Counted from the stretch's first letter, positions 26,173 to 34,438 are shown. The stretch: 42,385 bases of DNA from Pirellula sp. (GCA_021300015.1 JAJTFB010000041.1:1-42385), one strand, 5' to 3'. Made by a program: numbers and translations. The notes: a model not told the origin generated them from the sequence alone.

Positions 26173-27191
26173 CCCCCTACCTGAGAAAACTTCTCGACCG
26201 TTCGCTCCATGGGCCAGTGAGCGATTTTAAATGCCGACAGGGGAAGCGGATCCGAGGATCCTTGCTGCAATTGAGCTATGAGATGGCCGGTGGGGTTGGA
26301 ATGGTGCCCTCGGCTGTCAGCGATGCGATCGAGAGCCTCCATGCAGGTTCTCTGGTCATCGATGATATCCAAGACGATTCCCGCTTGCGTCGCGGTCAGA
26401 TCAGCTTGCACCAAACCCTTGGCATACCACTGGCGATCAACGCAGGGAATTGGATGTATTTCCACGCATTGGAATGCTTGAGCGATGCCAAGTTGCCAGA
26501 TCCCATGCGGATCGATTTGCTCAATGCGATGATTCGCACAGCAAGGTGTTGTCATGAAGGACAAGCAATCGATTTAGAGGCTCGCGTCGATCGCGTACCG
26601 GTCGAGCATTGGGACCAGACGGCAAGTGCGATCAGCCGACTCAAGACCGGTTCACTTGTGGAATTGGCAGTCCGAATGGGCTGCATCGCGGCCGCAACGC
26701 CCGATCCGCTACTGTCGGTCTTACCCGCGTTGGGTCGACGGATAGGAATCGCTCTTCAGATGCGCAATGATCTCGATGAATTGGCCTCGATCACCGAGGT
26801 CGCATCGATCGCTCCCTACGAAAATTCGTACGATTATGATGTTCCTGTTAGAGATGATGATCTTCGCAATTCCCGGTTGACATGGCCCTGGGTCTGGGCC
26901 AGTCAACTTACGTCGCACGAACAATGCCGAAAGTGGTCGTTGGGCCTCGATGGTTCACAGAAACAACGATGGAATGTAGGCAAAGAATTGTTTCTTCTTA
27001 CTGGCCAGCATGGCGATCGTGTCATCGCAGATTTGGTAACCGAGCAGATGCATTTGACCGCCGAACACGTCATCGACCATAGGCTACTGGATCAGATGTC
27101 TGAGATTCTCCAGGCCATAAAGCAGCCTAGTTGGCCCGATGTGGCAATAGAAGGCATGCACTTAGGGGTATCCCAGAAGGCCGACCGATGA
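26169..27191 (+). CDS. crtE: Geranylgeranyl diphosphate synthase (polyprenyl synthetase family)
   Basis: This 340-aa trans-prenyltransferase should make the C20 precursor (GGPP) of phytoene. The first Asp-rich motif is intact (D65-D66-IQ-D69-D70, then SRLRRG), and GKRIRG and HEGQAIDLEA match family motifs. The second Asp-rich motif is degenerate: QMRNDLDELA reads N200-D201-LD-E204 where DDxxD is usual. A later stretch, DDDLRNSRLTWPWVWASQ, corresponds to the region that positions the product end. The ATG at 26169 overlaps the crtY stop (ATGA); the frame is open further upstream but only inside crtY. The stop overlaps the crtI start in the same way. The exact chain length made is inferred from context. 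Confidence 0.9.
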   Translation: MTPYLRKLLDRSLHGPVSDFKCRQGKRIRGSLLQLSYEMAGGVGMVPSAVSDAIESLHAGSLVIDDIQDDSRLRRGQISLHQTLGIPLAINAGNWMYFHALECLSDAKLPDPMRIDLLNAMIRTARCCHEGQAIDLEARVDRVPVEHWDQTASAISRLKTGSLVELAVRMGCIAAATPDPLLSVLPALGRRIGIALQMRNDLDELASITEVASIAPYENSYDYDVPVRDDDLRNSRLTWPWVWASQLTSHEQCRKWSLGLDGSQKQRWNVGKELFLLTGQHGDRVIADLVTEQMHLTAEHVIDHRLLDQMSEILQAIKQPSWPDVAIEGMHLGVSQKADR

Positions 27192-28756
27192 TTCATGGCA
27201 CCGGACCGGCGCGGAGCGAAACCGAATCCGTCGATCGTATTGGACCCAAAAGCCCACGGGGGCGCGCCGCAGTCATCGGTAGTGGATTCGGCGGACTTGC
27301 CGCAGCGATTCGATTGCAAGCCATGGGCTTTGAAACCGTTTGCTACGAATCGAGAGATAAGGCTGGCGGACGAGCTTACGTGTACCGCGATTCGGGCTTC
27401 ACTTTTGACGCAGGACCGACGGTGATCACCGCCCCGCATTGTCTGGAAGAACTCTTCGACTTGGCTGGTGAATCGATGACTGACCACGTCGACTTGATCG
27501 CGGTCGATCCGATGTACCGCTTGCAATGGCCAGATGGGATGCAATTTGACTACAGCAGCGATGAATCGCGATTGGTAGAGCAGATCCGAAAATGCTCCCC
27601 GAACGATGTTGAGGGCTATTATCGCTTTGCCGATTACACGCGTCGCGTGTTCGAAAAAGGTTATGTGCAACTCGGGGCTACTCCGTTTCTGCACTTCAGC
27701 GATATGATCCGATGCGCCCCGGATCTGATGCGCCTGCGGGCCGACCGCAGTGTCTATGCGACGGTCTCCCGGTTCATCCAAAGTGAGCCCTTGCGCCAAG
27801 CGTTCAGCTTCCACCCACTCTTGGTCGGCGGCAACCCCATGGAAACCAGCGCAATCTACACGCTGATTCACTGGATAGAACGCCAATGGGGCGTCTTCTT
27901 CCCTCGGGGTGGAACCGGAGCTTTGGTCGAAGCACTCGTAGCTCTTTTCGAACGCCTCGGCGGGGAAATACGTCTTGCGACTCCAGTCGACCGAATATCC
28001 TTCCAATCCGATGCCAGCGGCAAGACGTTTCACGATGTGTGCGACTCCAACGGCCACAAGCAACGCTTCGACCTAGTCGTCTCCAATGCCGATATCCATC
28101 ACACCTACGCACATCTCTACGGCCAAAGCCCAGGAGGAAACAAAATGCGTAGAAAACTCGAGCGGATGGATTGGTCGATGTCCCTATTCGTCATGTATTT
28201 CGGAACCAAAAAACGTTACGCGGATCTTGCCCATCACACCATCCTCTTCGGTCAACGGTATCAAGGTCTCCTGAAAGATATCTTCCACGGTCGTTCGCTG
28301 CCCGACGACTTCAGTCTCTACCTACATGCTCCGACCGTATCCGACCCTGGATTGGCTCCGCCTGGAGGCGAAGCGTTCTATGTGCTTAGCCCTGTACCCC
28401 ATTTGGGAAGGGCCGATGTCGATTGGGAACAGAAAGCCGAAAGCTATGGCGATGCTATCCTGGAATCCCTCGAGACCCATCTGCCCGGACTGCGGAATTC
28501 GATCGTCACACGACGGCATTTCACCCCCTTGGATTTTCGCCAGCAGCTAAATGCCTACCAAGGGTCCGCATTTTCGGTTGCACCAAAACTCACCCAAAGC
28601 GCTTACTTCCGACCGCACAACAAATCCGAAACCATTCCGAACCTCTATATCGTTGGCGGTGGCACCCATCCTGGCGCAGGAGTTCCGGGCGTGATCAATA
28701 CGGCCAAGGCAACTCTAGGTATCATTGAAAAGGACTTCGCCAAGGTGCTCCAATGA
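27188..28756 (+). CDS. crtI: Phytoene desaturase, CrtI type
   Basis: CrtI introduces the double bonds that turn phytoene into lycopene, using FAD. The 522-aa protein has the N-terminal dinucleotide fold AAVIGSGFGGLAAAIRLQ, followed by DKAGGRAYVYRDSGFTFDAG, GPTVITAPHCLEELF, FFPRGGTGALVEALV and the C-terminal family signature YIVGGGTHPGAGVPGVINTA. The length is usual. The ATG at 27188 overlaps the crtE stop (ATGA), and the stop overlaps the crtB ATG, so all four crt genes are translationally linked. Whether it performs three or four desaturation steps cannot be told, but the lycopene cyclase next door implies lycopene as product. Confidence 0.95.
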   Translation: MIHGTGPARSETESVDRIGPKSPRGRAAVIGSGFGGLAAAIRLQAMGFETVCYESRDKAGGRAYVYRDSGFTFDAGPTVITAPHCLEELFDLAGESMTDHVDLIAVDPMYRLQWPDGMQFDYSSDESRLVEQIRKCSPNDVEGYYRFADYTRRVFEKGYVQLGATPFLHFSDMIRCAPDLMRLRADRSVYATVSRFIQSEPLRQAFSFHPLLVGGNPMETSAIYTLIHWIERQWGVFFPRGGTGALVEALVALFERLGGEIRLATPVDRISFQSDASGKTFHDVCDSNGHKQRFDLVVSNADIHHTYAHLYGQSPGGNKMRRKLERMDWSMSLFVMYFGTKKRYADLAHHTILFGQRYQGLLKDIFHGRSLPDDFSLYLHAPTVSDPGLAPPGGEAFYVLSPVPHLGRADVDWEQKAESYGDAILESLETHLPGLRNSIVTRRHFTPLDFRQQLNAYQGSAFSVAPKLTQSAYFRPHNKSETIPNLYIVGGGTHPGAGVPGVINTAKATLGIIEKDFAKVLQ

Positions 28757-29349
28757 TCCAGAGACAGTCCGCGCAAGACATCATCCATCGATCGAGCCGA
28801 AGTTTCTCAATCGCTTCTTGGTTCCTTCCGGTTGCGACACGAAGCAAAGTATGGGCCCTCTACGCTTGGTGCCGGAGTCTCGACGATGCGGTCGATCTTG
28901 CGACCAGTCCGAGTCAAGCCAAAGAAAACCTGCGGCGTTTCGAGACCGATTTGATCGGTGCCCACGATCTCGAACCTACCCAGCAGCCTGCCTCGGAGTG
29001 GATCCTTCCCTTAGTCTTGGACAGACAGATCAATTCCCGTCACGCATTGGAATTGATCGAAGGAATGCGGATGGACCTCGAAGGCTACGAGGTCCAGACC
29101 GACGCCGATTTAGAGAAGTACTGCTACCACGCGGCCGGGACGGTCGGATTGATGATGACCTCCCTGATGGGGGTCAAGGAAAAAGCCGCAGACCGTCATG
29201 CGATCGCCCTGGGTGTTGCGATGCAACTGACGAATATCGCCCGGGATGTCAAGGAAGACGCACAGATGGGACGATCGTATCTGCCAGGAATCACCAAACC
29301 CCTCGAAGCAAAAGCGGACGATATCGCCCAAGGGTTTGCAAAATCCTAG
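28753..29349 (+). CDS. crtB: Phytoene synthase, N-terminal two thirds (frameshifted crtB)
   Basis: CrtB joins two GGPP molecules to phytoene. The frame from ATG 28753 (overlapping the crtI stop) gives 198 residues with SRSFSIASWFLP, LYAWCRSLDDAVD (first Asp-rich motif, D44/D45/D48) and TNIARDVKEDAQMGRSYLPG (second motif, 160-179). It then stops at TAG 29347-29349. The rest of the protein continues at once in another frame: re-reading one base of the four-A run at 29340-29343 gives AKILDRAETLYNLAIDGMDY, the expected phytoene synthase sequence. A single missing A explains the break. This could be a sequencing or assembly error, a real recent mutation, or a -1 ribosomal slip; the first seems most likely because every other pathway gene is intact. 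Confidence 0.9.
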   Translation: MIQRQSAQDIIHRSSRSFSIASWFLPVATRSKVWALYAWCRSLDDAVDLATSPSQAKENLRRFETDLIGAHDLEPTQQPASEWILPLVLDRQINSRHALELIEGMRMDLEGYEVQTDADLEKYCYHAAGTVGLMMTSLMGVKEKAADRHAIALGVAMQLTNIARDVKEDAQMGRSYLPGITKPLEAKADDIAQGFAKS

Positions 29350-29627
29350 ACCGCGCAGAAACCCTTTACAACCTTGCAATCGACGGCATGGACTATCTCC
29401 CTTGGAGATCCCGCACGGCGATTCGAGTGGCACTGGAAGTCTACCGCGAAATCGGACGCCAGATCCAACGCAATGGCTACTGCGTGATGACAGGGCGAAC
29501 CGTCCTGAGCAAACCCCGTCTGTTATGGGTCGCTTCGCGAGCCGTCTTGTTCGATATGCTTTCCATCGTTTCCCTAGCCGTTCGTCGACTACTTCATCCA
29601 GGCCTTTTCTCCCTTAAGGAACCCAAC
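29343..29627 (+). CDS. crtB: Phytoene synthase, C-terminal third (continuation after frameshift)
   Basis: Starting with the codon ATC at 29343, this frame supplies the missing end of CrtB: ILDRAETLYNLAIDGMDYL, then SRTAIRVALEVYREIGRQIQ and SKPRLLWVASRAVL, which match the usual closing helices of phytoene synthases. Joined to the first part, the enzyme would reach about 292 residues by the ATG at 29628, a normal length. No stop codon separates this end from the membrane segment at 29628-29879, so the frame runs straight on. There is no start codon suited to independent translation of this piece. Confidence 0.8.
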
Positions 29628-29879
29628 ATGACGAATACTTCTAACCTCTCGGATCCGCAACCTATGTCCACCCCAAACCAAGCCAAGCAGATCGCTTTTC
29701 TCGGGCTTTCTTTGACCTCGATCATGGCGACGGCTCTGTTCGTCATGGTGTACTTCAACCCCAAGTCGCAGGAGTACTCCTACCTCCCGTTGATCTACGC
29801 GGTCGGATCGTTGCTGGCGAGCGTTTTATTCCATCGGCTCTCGGCCCGGTACGATAAGCCCAGCCCGCAAGCAACCTAA
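29628..29879 (+). CDS. Small two-helix membrane protein, or C-terminal extension of CrtB
   Basis: From ATG 29628, preceded by a good ribosome-binding site (TAAGGA, 8 bp before), this 83-aa frame encodes a polar N-terminus (about 1-18), a helix IAFLGLSLTSIMATALFVMV, a short loop with NPKSQEYSY and a second helix (LPLIYAVGSLLASVLF), ending in a basic tail. It is in frame with the end of crtB with no stop between, so it could be made separately by internal initiation or as a membrane anchor on CrtB. A stop in another frame (TAA 29615-29617) overlaps the ribosome-binding site, so a second sequence error hiding the true crtB stop is also possible. No family was recognised. Confidence 0.6.
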   Translation: MTNTSNLSDPQPMSTPNQAKQIAFLGLSLTSIMATALFVMVYFNPKSQEYSYLPLIYAVGSLLASVLFHRLSARYDKPSPQAT

Positions 29880-30076
29880 CCGCTTGAGCTTCATCAACTC
29901 CTGCACAAAGCAAGGCCCGCCAAGAGCCCCCAAGCTTCTGCGAACCTGAGCCCTGGGTGACTGTGTTTTGAGTTTTCTTTGTTTCAAAAAACACGGCCCC
30001 CCACAGAGCGGCAATCTTGAGTAAAATCTGTTGGATACCAAGTTCCGACAGTCCCTCGATCAAGCTTCCTCCCACC

Positions 30077-31051
30077 ATGCATAAGTCCTTCTGGCCTCTT
30101 GTCTTTTTCGCCACAACTTCCATAACCCTAGTGGACCCAGCCTGCTTCTCGACGATTTGCTCGGCGAATCAAGCTGAAGTCCAAGACCCAGTGGACTCCT
30201 CGGTCGCCAAGCCCATCATCCAACCCGGAGACCGAATCGCCCTGATCGGAGGCGGTTGGGTCGAGCGGATGCATAACCACCCTTGGCTCGAAATGATGCT
30301 CACCCTCGAAGTCCCCGGCGTGACGTTCCGAAATATGGGCTGGAGTGGCGACACCGTCTTCGGCGATGCCCGAGCCGTTTTTGGCTCCCGACCCGATGGG
30401 TACCAACGCCTCATGCGTGACCTCGAATTCGCCGCCCCTAACTTGGCAATCCTTTGCTACGGCGAAAACGAAGCTCATGGCAGCCAAGCCGAACGCGATG
30501 AGTTCCTCAAAGGCTACCATAAACTCGTCGAGGATCTCAAACGCAAAGGTTGCCGTATCGTCATGGTGATCCCACGCCAACGCGAAGACGCCGGACCTCA
30601 ATTCCCCAACCCTCGCTATTACAACGGCAACCTTACCCAACTGGCCGAGGGCATTCGAAAAATCGCTACGGACCATCAAGCGACGATCGTCGATCTTCAG
30701 AAACTTGCTCCCGATAAACGGTTCACCGAGGAAGGAGTTGTTTGGAACGACCAAGGCTATCAAGAGGGCGCTCGTGAAATCCTCGCCCAGCTCGGTTACA
30801 AAAAACTTTCGATCGATCGTATGCTTCCCAACACCGATTCGGTTTCTCAGTTACGAACCGCGATCCAATCCAAGAACGAGTGGTTCTTTCATCGCTATCG
30901 ACCACAAAACGAAACCTACTTGTTCCTGTTCAGAAAACACGAACAAGGCAACAACGCCGTCGAAGTCGAGCAAATGGAGAAGTTCGTCCGCGATGGGGAA
31001 TCCAAAATCGCCCAATGGCTCACCTCCGAAAAATTGGCACCAGCACCCTGA
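30077..31051 (+). CDS. Secreted SGNH/GDSL hydrolase-like protein with degenerate active site
   Basis: This 324-aa protein has a signal peptide from ATG 30077 (FWPLVFFATTSITLVDPA) and the fold landmarks of SGNH hydrolases: GDRIALIGGGWVERM, NMGWSGDT, AILCYGENE (N131 in block III) and the closing NDQGYQEGA. Two catalytic positions look lost: the Ser of block I (GDS) is G60 in IGGGW, and the His of the last block (usually GIHLN) is Val in GVVWN. Planctomycetes have a family of such proteins near haem-binding and FG-GAP proteins; this one may bind rather than hydrolyse its ligand. The frame is open upstream to 30017, but the signal peptide sets the start. The FG-GAP gene follows after 85 bp. Confidence 0.87.
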   Translation: MHKSFWPLVFFATTSITLVDPACFSTICSANQAEVQDPVDSSVAKPIIQPGDRIALIGGGWVERMHNHPWLEMMLTLEVPGVTFRNMGWSGDTVFGDARAVFGSRPDGYQRLMRDLEFAAPNLAILCYGENEAHGSQAERDEFLKGYHKLVEDLKRKGCRIVMVIPRQREDAGPQFPNPRYYNGNLTQLAEGIRKIATDHQATIVDLQKLAPDKRFTEEGVVWNDQGYQEGAREILAQLGYKKLSIDRMLPNTDSVSQLRTAIQSKNEWFFHRYRPQNETYLFLFRKHEQGNNAVEVEQMEKFVRDGESKIAQWLTSEKLAPAP

Positions 31052-31136
31052 TCGCAAGCAACATCACCGCCGCCGATCCTGCTTACCTATTCCTTGATAG
31101 CCCTCGCAGTAAAACCCCAATAGAAACGCAACCGCT

Positions 31137-32378
31137 ATGAAAAACCTTCGCAATCCCCGACGAATTCCGAAAGCCACCGCGCTGGCGGCAACCGTGATCG
31201 CGGCCGCATCGGCAGGACTACTGTGCCCGAGCACCTCGATCGCTAAGCCAGAAGATCCCCTCTCGACCGATAAATCCTTACCCATCCGCTGGGAAATCGA
31301 ACCCCTGGCTCTCGATGCCAACGAAGGTTGCGCAATCGCAGATATCAACGGGGACTCCAAGCTGGATATCGTTGCAGGAAGGAACTGGTATCCAAGCCCG
31401 ACGTTTGTCCCGAGACCCCTGCGAACGATCGAGGACTGGAACGGCTATATCCAAAGCAATGGAGACTTTCCGTTCGATGTCAACCGAGACGGAAAGATCG
31501 ATGTCATCGCCGGATCCTTCGTCCCAACCGAATTGGCTTGGTACGAAAATCCAGGTGAGGAAGGGCTTCGACTCGGTCAGACCTGGAAACGCAATCTATG
31601 GGTCGATACCAAAGCTTCCGAAAACGAAGCCCAGTTAATGCACGACATCGACCAAGATGGGATCCCCGACTGGGTCGTCAACAGTTGGAACACCAAAAAC
31701 CCACTGACGGTCTGGAGACTCGTCGATAACGGAATCCGAGATGGCAAGCAGGCCAGCTATTCACTCGAACAAAAAGTCATCGGTAAATCGGGCAACCAAC
31801 ACGGCATGGGGGTCGGCGATCTCAATGGCGATGGACGCAACGATGTACTCGTCGGACACGGTTGGTACGAGCAACCAGAAAAGCCCTGGGAAGGCGAATG
31901 GAAATTCCATGCCGATTGGAATATCCAAGGGAGCATCCCTATGATCGTCATCGATCTGGATAAGGATGGCAAGAACGATGTCATCGTCGGTCAAGGTCAC
32001 GACTACGGTTTATACTGGTGGCGGCAAACCGGAAAGAATGCTGAAGGAACCATCGAGTTCGATCGCAAACTCATCGACAACCGCTTCTCCCAACCCCATG
32101 CAATCGCCATGGCAGACTTAGATGGCGATGGCAAGCAAGAGATCATCACCGGCAAGCGCTACTATGCGCACAATGGCGGTGATCCAGGCGGAAAGGACAT
32201 GCCCGAACTCCAGGCCTACTCGTACATCGATGGTCAATTCACTCGCTCGACAATCGAACGCGGACACGTCGGAGTGGGGCTCCAGATCGCGACCGGGGAT
32301 CTCAACGGAGATGGTCGTATCGATATTGCCGTCGCCGGCAAATCCGGAACCTATGCCATCTTGAACTTGCCTAAATAA
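31137..32378 (+). CDS. Secreted FG-GAP/VCBS repeat protein
   Basis: This 413-aa protein has a signal peptide (about 1-36, ALAATVIAAASAGLLCPSTS) and several beta-propeller blades marked by calcium-binding loops of the DxNxDxxxD kind: DINGDSKLDIV, DVNRDGKIDVI, DLNGDGRNDVL, DLDKDGKNDVI, DLDGDGKQEII and DLNGDGRIDIA. These predict a seven-bladed or similar propeller outside the cytoplasm for protein or carbohydrate binding. No enzymatic motif is seen. It follows the SGNH-like gene by 85 bp on the same strand and may be coexpressed with it. Its stop is 23 bp from the convergent tatD stop. Confidence 0.92.
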   Translation: MKNLRNPRRIPKATALAATVIAAASAGLLCPSTSIAKPEDPLSTDKSLPIRWEIEPLALDANEGCAIADINGDSKLDIVAGRNWYPSPTFVPRPLRTIEDWNGYIQSNGDFPFDVNRDGKIDVIAGSFVPTELAWYENPGEEGLRLGQTWKRNLWVDTKASENEAQLMHDIDQDGIPDWVVNSWNTKNPLTVWRLVDNGIRDGKQASYSLEQKVIGKSGNQHGMGVGDLNGDGRNDVLVGHGWYEQPEKPWEGEWKFHADWNIQGSIPMIVIDLDKDGKNDVIVGQGHDYGLYWWRQTGKNAEGTIEFDRKLIDNRFSQPHAIAMADLDGDGKQEIITGKRYYAHNGGDPGGKDMPELQAYSYIDGQFTRSTIERGHVGVGLQIATGDLNGDGRIDIAVAGKSGTYAILNLPK

Positions 32379-32401
32379 TCTCCCACCCAGGACGCTTGGA
32401 C

Positions 32402-33220
32402 TTACGCCACAGCGCCCATGCGTTCAAACAACCGGAGCGCATTGCTTGTCGTCGCGTCGGCCATCTGCGATTCAGATTGCCCGTGCAAACCGGCAAGCAC
32501 GCGTCCGGTATAAGCCACAAACGCAGGCTCGTTGCACCGAGCGCTGCGTTTGGGCTCAGGGCTCAAATAAGGTGCATCGGTCTCGACCAGCAATCGGTCG
32601 ATCGGTAATCGACTCGCCGTGTGCCGCAAAGAGTCGTTCTTTTTGTAGGTCAGCATGCCTGAGAAACTGATGTACAAACCCATCGCAATGCACTCGGTAG
32701 CCACTTCATAACTGCTACAAAACGAATGCATCACTCCCTTCAACGGACCGTTGCGATGCTCCTCTCGTAATAAGTCTAGCATCGGCTCATCGCACTCTCT
32801 TGAGTGGATGATCACCGGCAAACCGGTCTGGCGACTCAAGACCCAATGCCTTCGAAAATTGGCCAGTTGCACCTCGAAAGGGCAATCGTCCCAGTGCTTG
32901 TCCAAGCCTGTCTCACCCAGGGCGGCCACACGCGAGTCAGACACCTTCTCGCAAATCTTTTCCCAATCGCCGGGCTTCTCCTGCTGCGCATAATTCGGGT
33001 GGATTCCTACACTCTGGAAGATCTGGGGCTTTGCTGCCTCAAACTGCTCCCATTCTCGGTAGACCCCATCGATCGTGTCGAGCGAATCGGCATCTACCGC
33101 CACGCAGAGAATCCTTCTGACCCCATAGACCATCGATTCAGACAACAAGCTTGGAAGCTTGCTCTGCAGCCTCTCGTCAGCAAGATGCGCATGCGTGTCG
33201 GTCCAGCCCGCGGTAATCAT
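32402..33220 (-). CDS. TatD-family metal-dependent hydrolase (DNase)
   Basis: TatD proteins are TIM-barrel metal enzymes with 3'-5' DNase and related hydrolytic activity. The 272-aa protein has DTHAHL near its N-terminus, SVGIHPNYA, ALGETGLDKHWD, VIIHSRECDE, GVMHSF and VETDAPYLSPEP, so the full set of metal ligands is present. The frame is open to a TTG at 33268 and has an ATG at 33247, but the ATG at 33220 puts DTHAHL at the usual distance from the start. The upstream FAD oxidoreductase gene lies on the same strand, 66 bp away. Confidence 0.93.
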   Translation of the reverse strand: MITAGWTDTHAHLADERLQSKLPSLLSESMVYGVRRILCVAVDADSLDTIDGVYREWEQFEAAKPQIFQSVGIHPNYAQQEKPGDWEKICEKVSDSRVAALGETGLDKHWDDCPFEVQLANFRRHWVLSRQTGLPVIIHSRECDEPMLDLLREEHRNGPLKGVMHSFCSSYEVATECIAMGLYISFSGMLTYKKNDSLRHTASRLPIDRLLVETDAPYLSPEPKRSARCNEPAFVAYTGRVLAGLHGQSESQMADATTSNALRLFERMGAVA

Positions 33221-33286
33221 CGATCTCTTGACTCCTGACGCATCCATGGACTTGCGTTTTGAAAACAAAGAAAAAACACACCGCTC

Positions 33287-34411
33287 CTACACCTTCCGTC
33301 GGTCGTATCGCAAAACCTTTTCGATCGGTGTGCGGAATTCCAACTCATCGAGCAGCAGTTGAGCAAGTCTAGGAGCCATCAAGCTTCCTTTCGAGCCCAA
33401 ACCGTTTAGGCACACCAAATTCCTGTGCTCAGGATGGGAACCGATCAGCGGATGCCTATCGTAACTGGCCGGTCGTACAGCGGCCCGTTGCTCGATCCAT
33501 TGCACATCGGCTTGGGGCTCGTCAAAAAAACCCTCCCAGCGACCGATCAATTCCGCTCGCGCTTCGAGTCCAACGGGCGATTCAATCAGGCACTCCTGGG
33601 GGTCTCGTGCGTAGGTAGCTCCGAGCAAATAACGCGATGGACCCAACGGTACGATCCAACCGTCCCGATGCACCACATGCTCGATCTGTTTCGAGCCTGC
33701 AAAGACCTCTAAAACGTCCCCGCGAGCCGGATGCAAAGGCAATGCCCCAAACCATGCGTTCGAACGCGCCTCGAGTCCCTGGGCCAAGGCGATCCATCGG
33801 GCCTGCAGGTCCAAGCCTTCGATCCGCATGCACTGCGGAGTCGATACGAGTTCACGCCCAAGGTCAACAAGGGCATCGAACAACAATCCTTGCTGGCCCA
33901 AATATGCACGCGTCGCATCGACATAAGCCTCGGTGCCCAAGCGAGCCGCAGGGGACATCGAGAAACCACCCCATGGGGCAGCAAAACCGATCAAGTCGCT
34001 CGCGGATAAAAGCTCCACCTGAAGCGATCCGACATAGACTGCCGACTCAGGCCCAGTCCATCGTTCTTCAAAGTCAGCTCGTTGCTGGGAACTTGTAAAA
34101 ATCCTCAAGGCGGGTGCAACGGACCAAAATGCCCCTTGGGTAGACTCTTGGACAAATCGATAAAGCGAATCCGCAGCCCTGAAATATTCGTCAAATCGCC
34201 ATGAGAGCGCAAATCGTCCACCGGTGATCGGTGTGACCAATCCGGCCGCGACACGCGAGGAACTCGATGGCCTGAGCTTATCGACCAGAGCCACCCGATA
34301 CCCTCGGCGAATCGCCTCCCATACCAACGCACAACCTGCCAGCCCCCCTCCGACGACGGCAAGGTCAACCTTCACTGGATCCTTCGCACCTGAATTCATC
34401 GGCGATTTCAT
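33287..34411 (-). CDS. FAD-dependent oxidoreductase of the DAO family
   Basis: This protein of about 374 aa has an N-terminal FAD-binding fold (VDLAVVGGGLAGCALVWEAI) and a C-terminal glycine-rich FAD contact (NLVCLNGLGSKGSLMAPRLA). In between are family features such as GLVTPITGGRF, HPARGDVLEVF and a late IEQRAAVRPASYDRHPLIGS. The layout recalls glycine/D-amino-acid oxidases and, in particular, the FAD domain of the tRNA-modifying enzyme MnmC; the substrate is not established. The start is uncertain: ATG at 34411 is used, but a GTG at 34372 has AAGGAT 3 bp upstream and lies closer to the FAD fold. It is divergent from the zinc-ribbon gene and upstream of tatD. Confidence 0.87.
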   Translation of the reverse strand: MKSPMNSGAKDPVKVDLAVVGGGLAGCALVWEAIRRGYRVALVDKLRPSSSSRVAAGLVTPITGGRFALSWRFDEYFRAADSLYRFVQESTQGAFWSVAPALRIFTSSQQRADFEERWTGPESAVYVGSLQVELLSASDLIGFAAPWGGFSMSPAARLGTEAYVDATRAYLGQQGLLFDALVDLGRELVSTPQCMRIEGLDLQARWIALAQGLEARSNAWFGALPLHPARGDVLEVFAGSKQIEHVVHRDGWIVPLGPSRYLLGATYARDPQECLIESPVGLEARAELIGRWEGFFDEPQADVQWIEQRAAVRPASYDRHPLIGSHPEHRNLVCLNGLGSKGSLMAPRLAQLLLDELEFRTPIEKVLRYDRRKV

Positions 34412-34438
34412 CGTTTTGCTGGTTTTCCTCCCTTGCGT

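Noticed and set aside
29335..29350. Programmed -1 frameshift in crtB
   Set aside because: Only the A-site codon (AAA) can re-pair well; there is no X-XXY-YYZ heptamer and I see no obvious downstream pseudoknot, so sequence error or mutation is preferred.
29963..29994. GTGTTTT/AAAACAC inverted repeat after the rhodopsin cluster as a terminator
   Set aside because: AT-rich 7-bp stem with an 18-nt loop and no T tract behind it on the plus strand; too weak to call.
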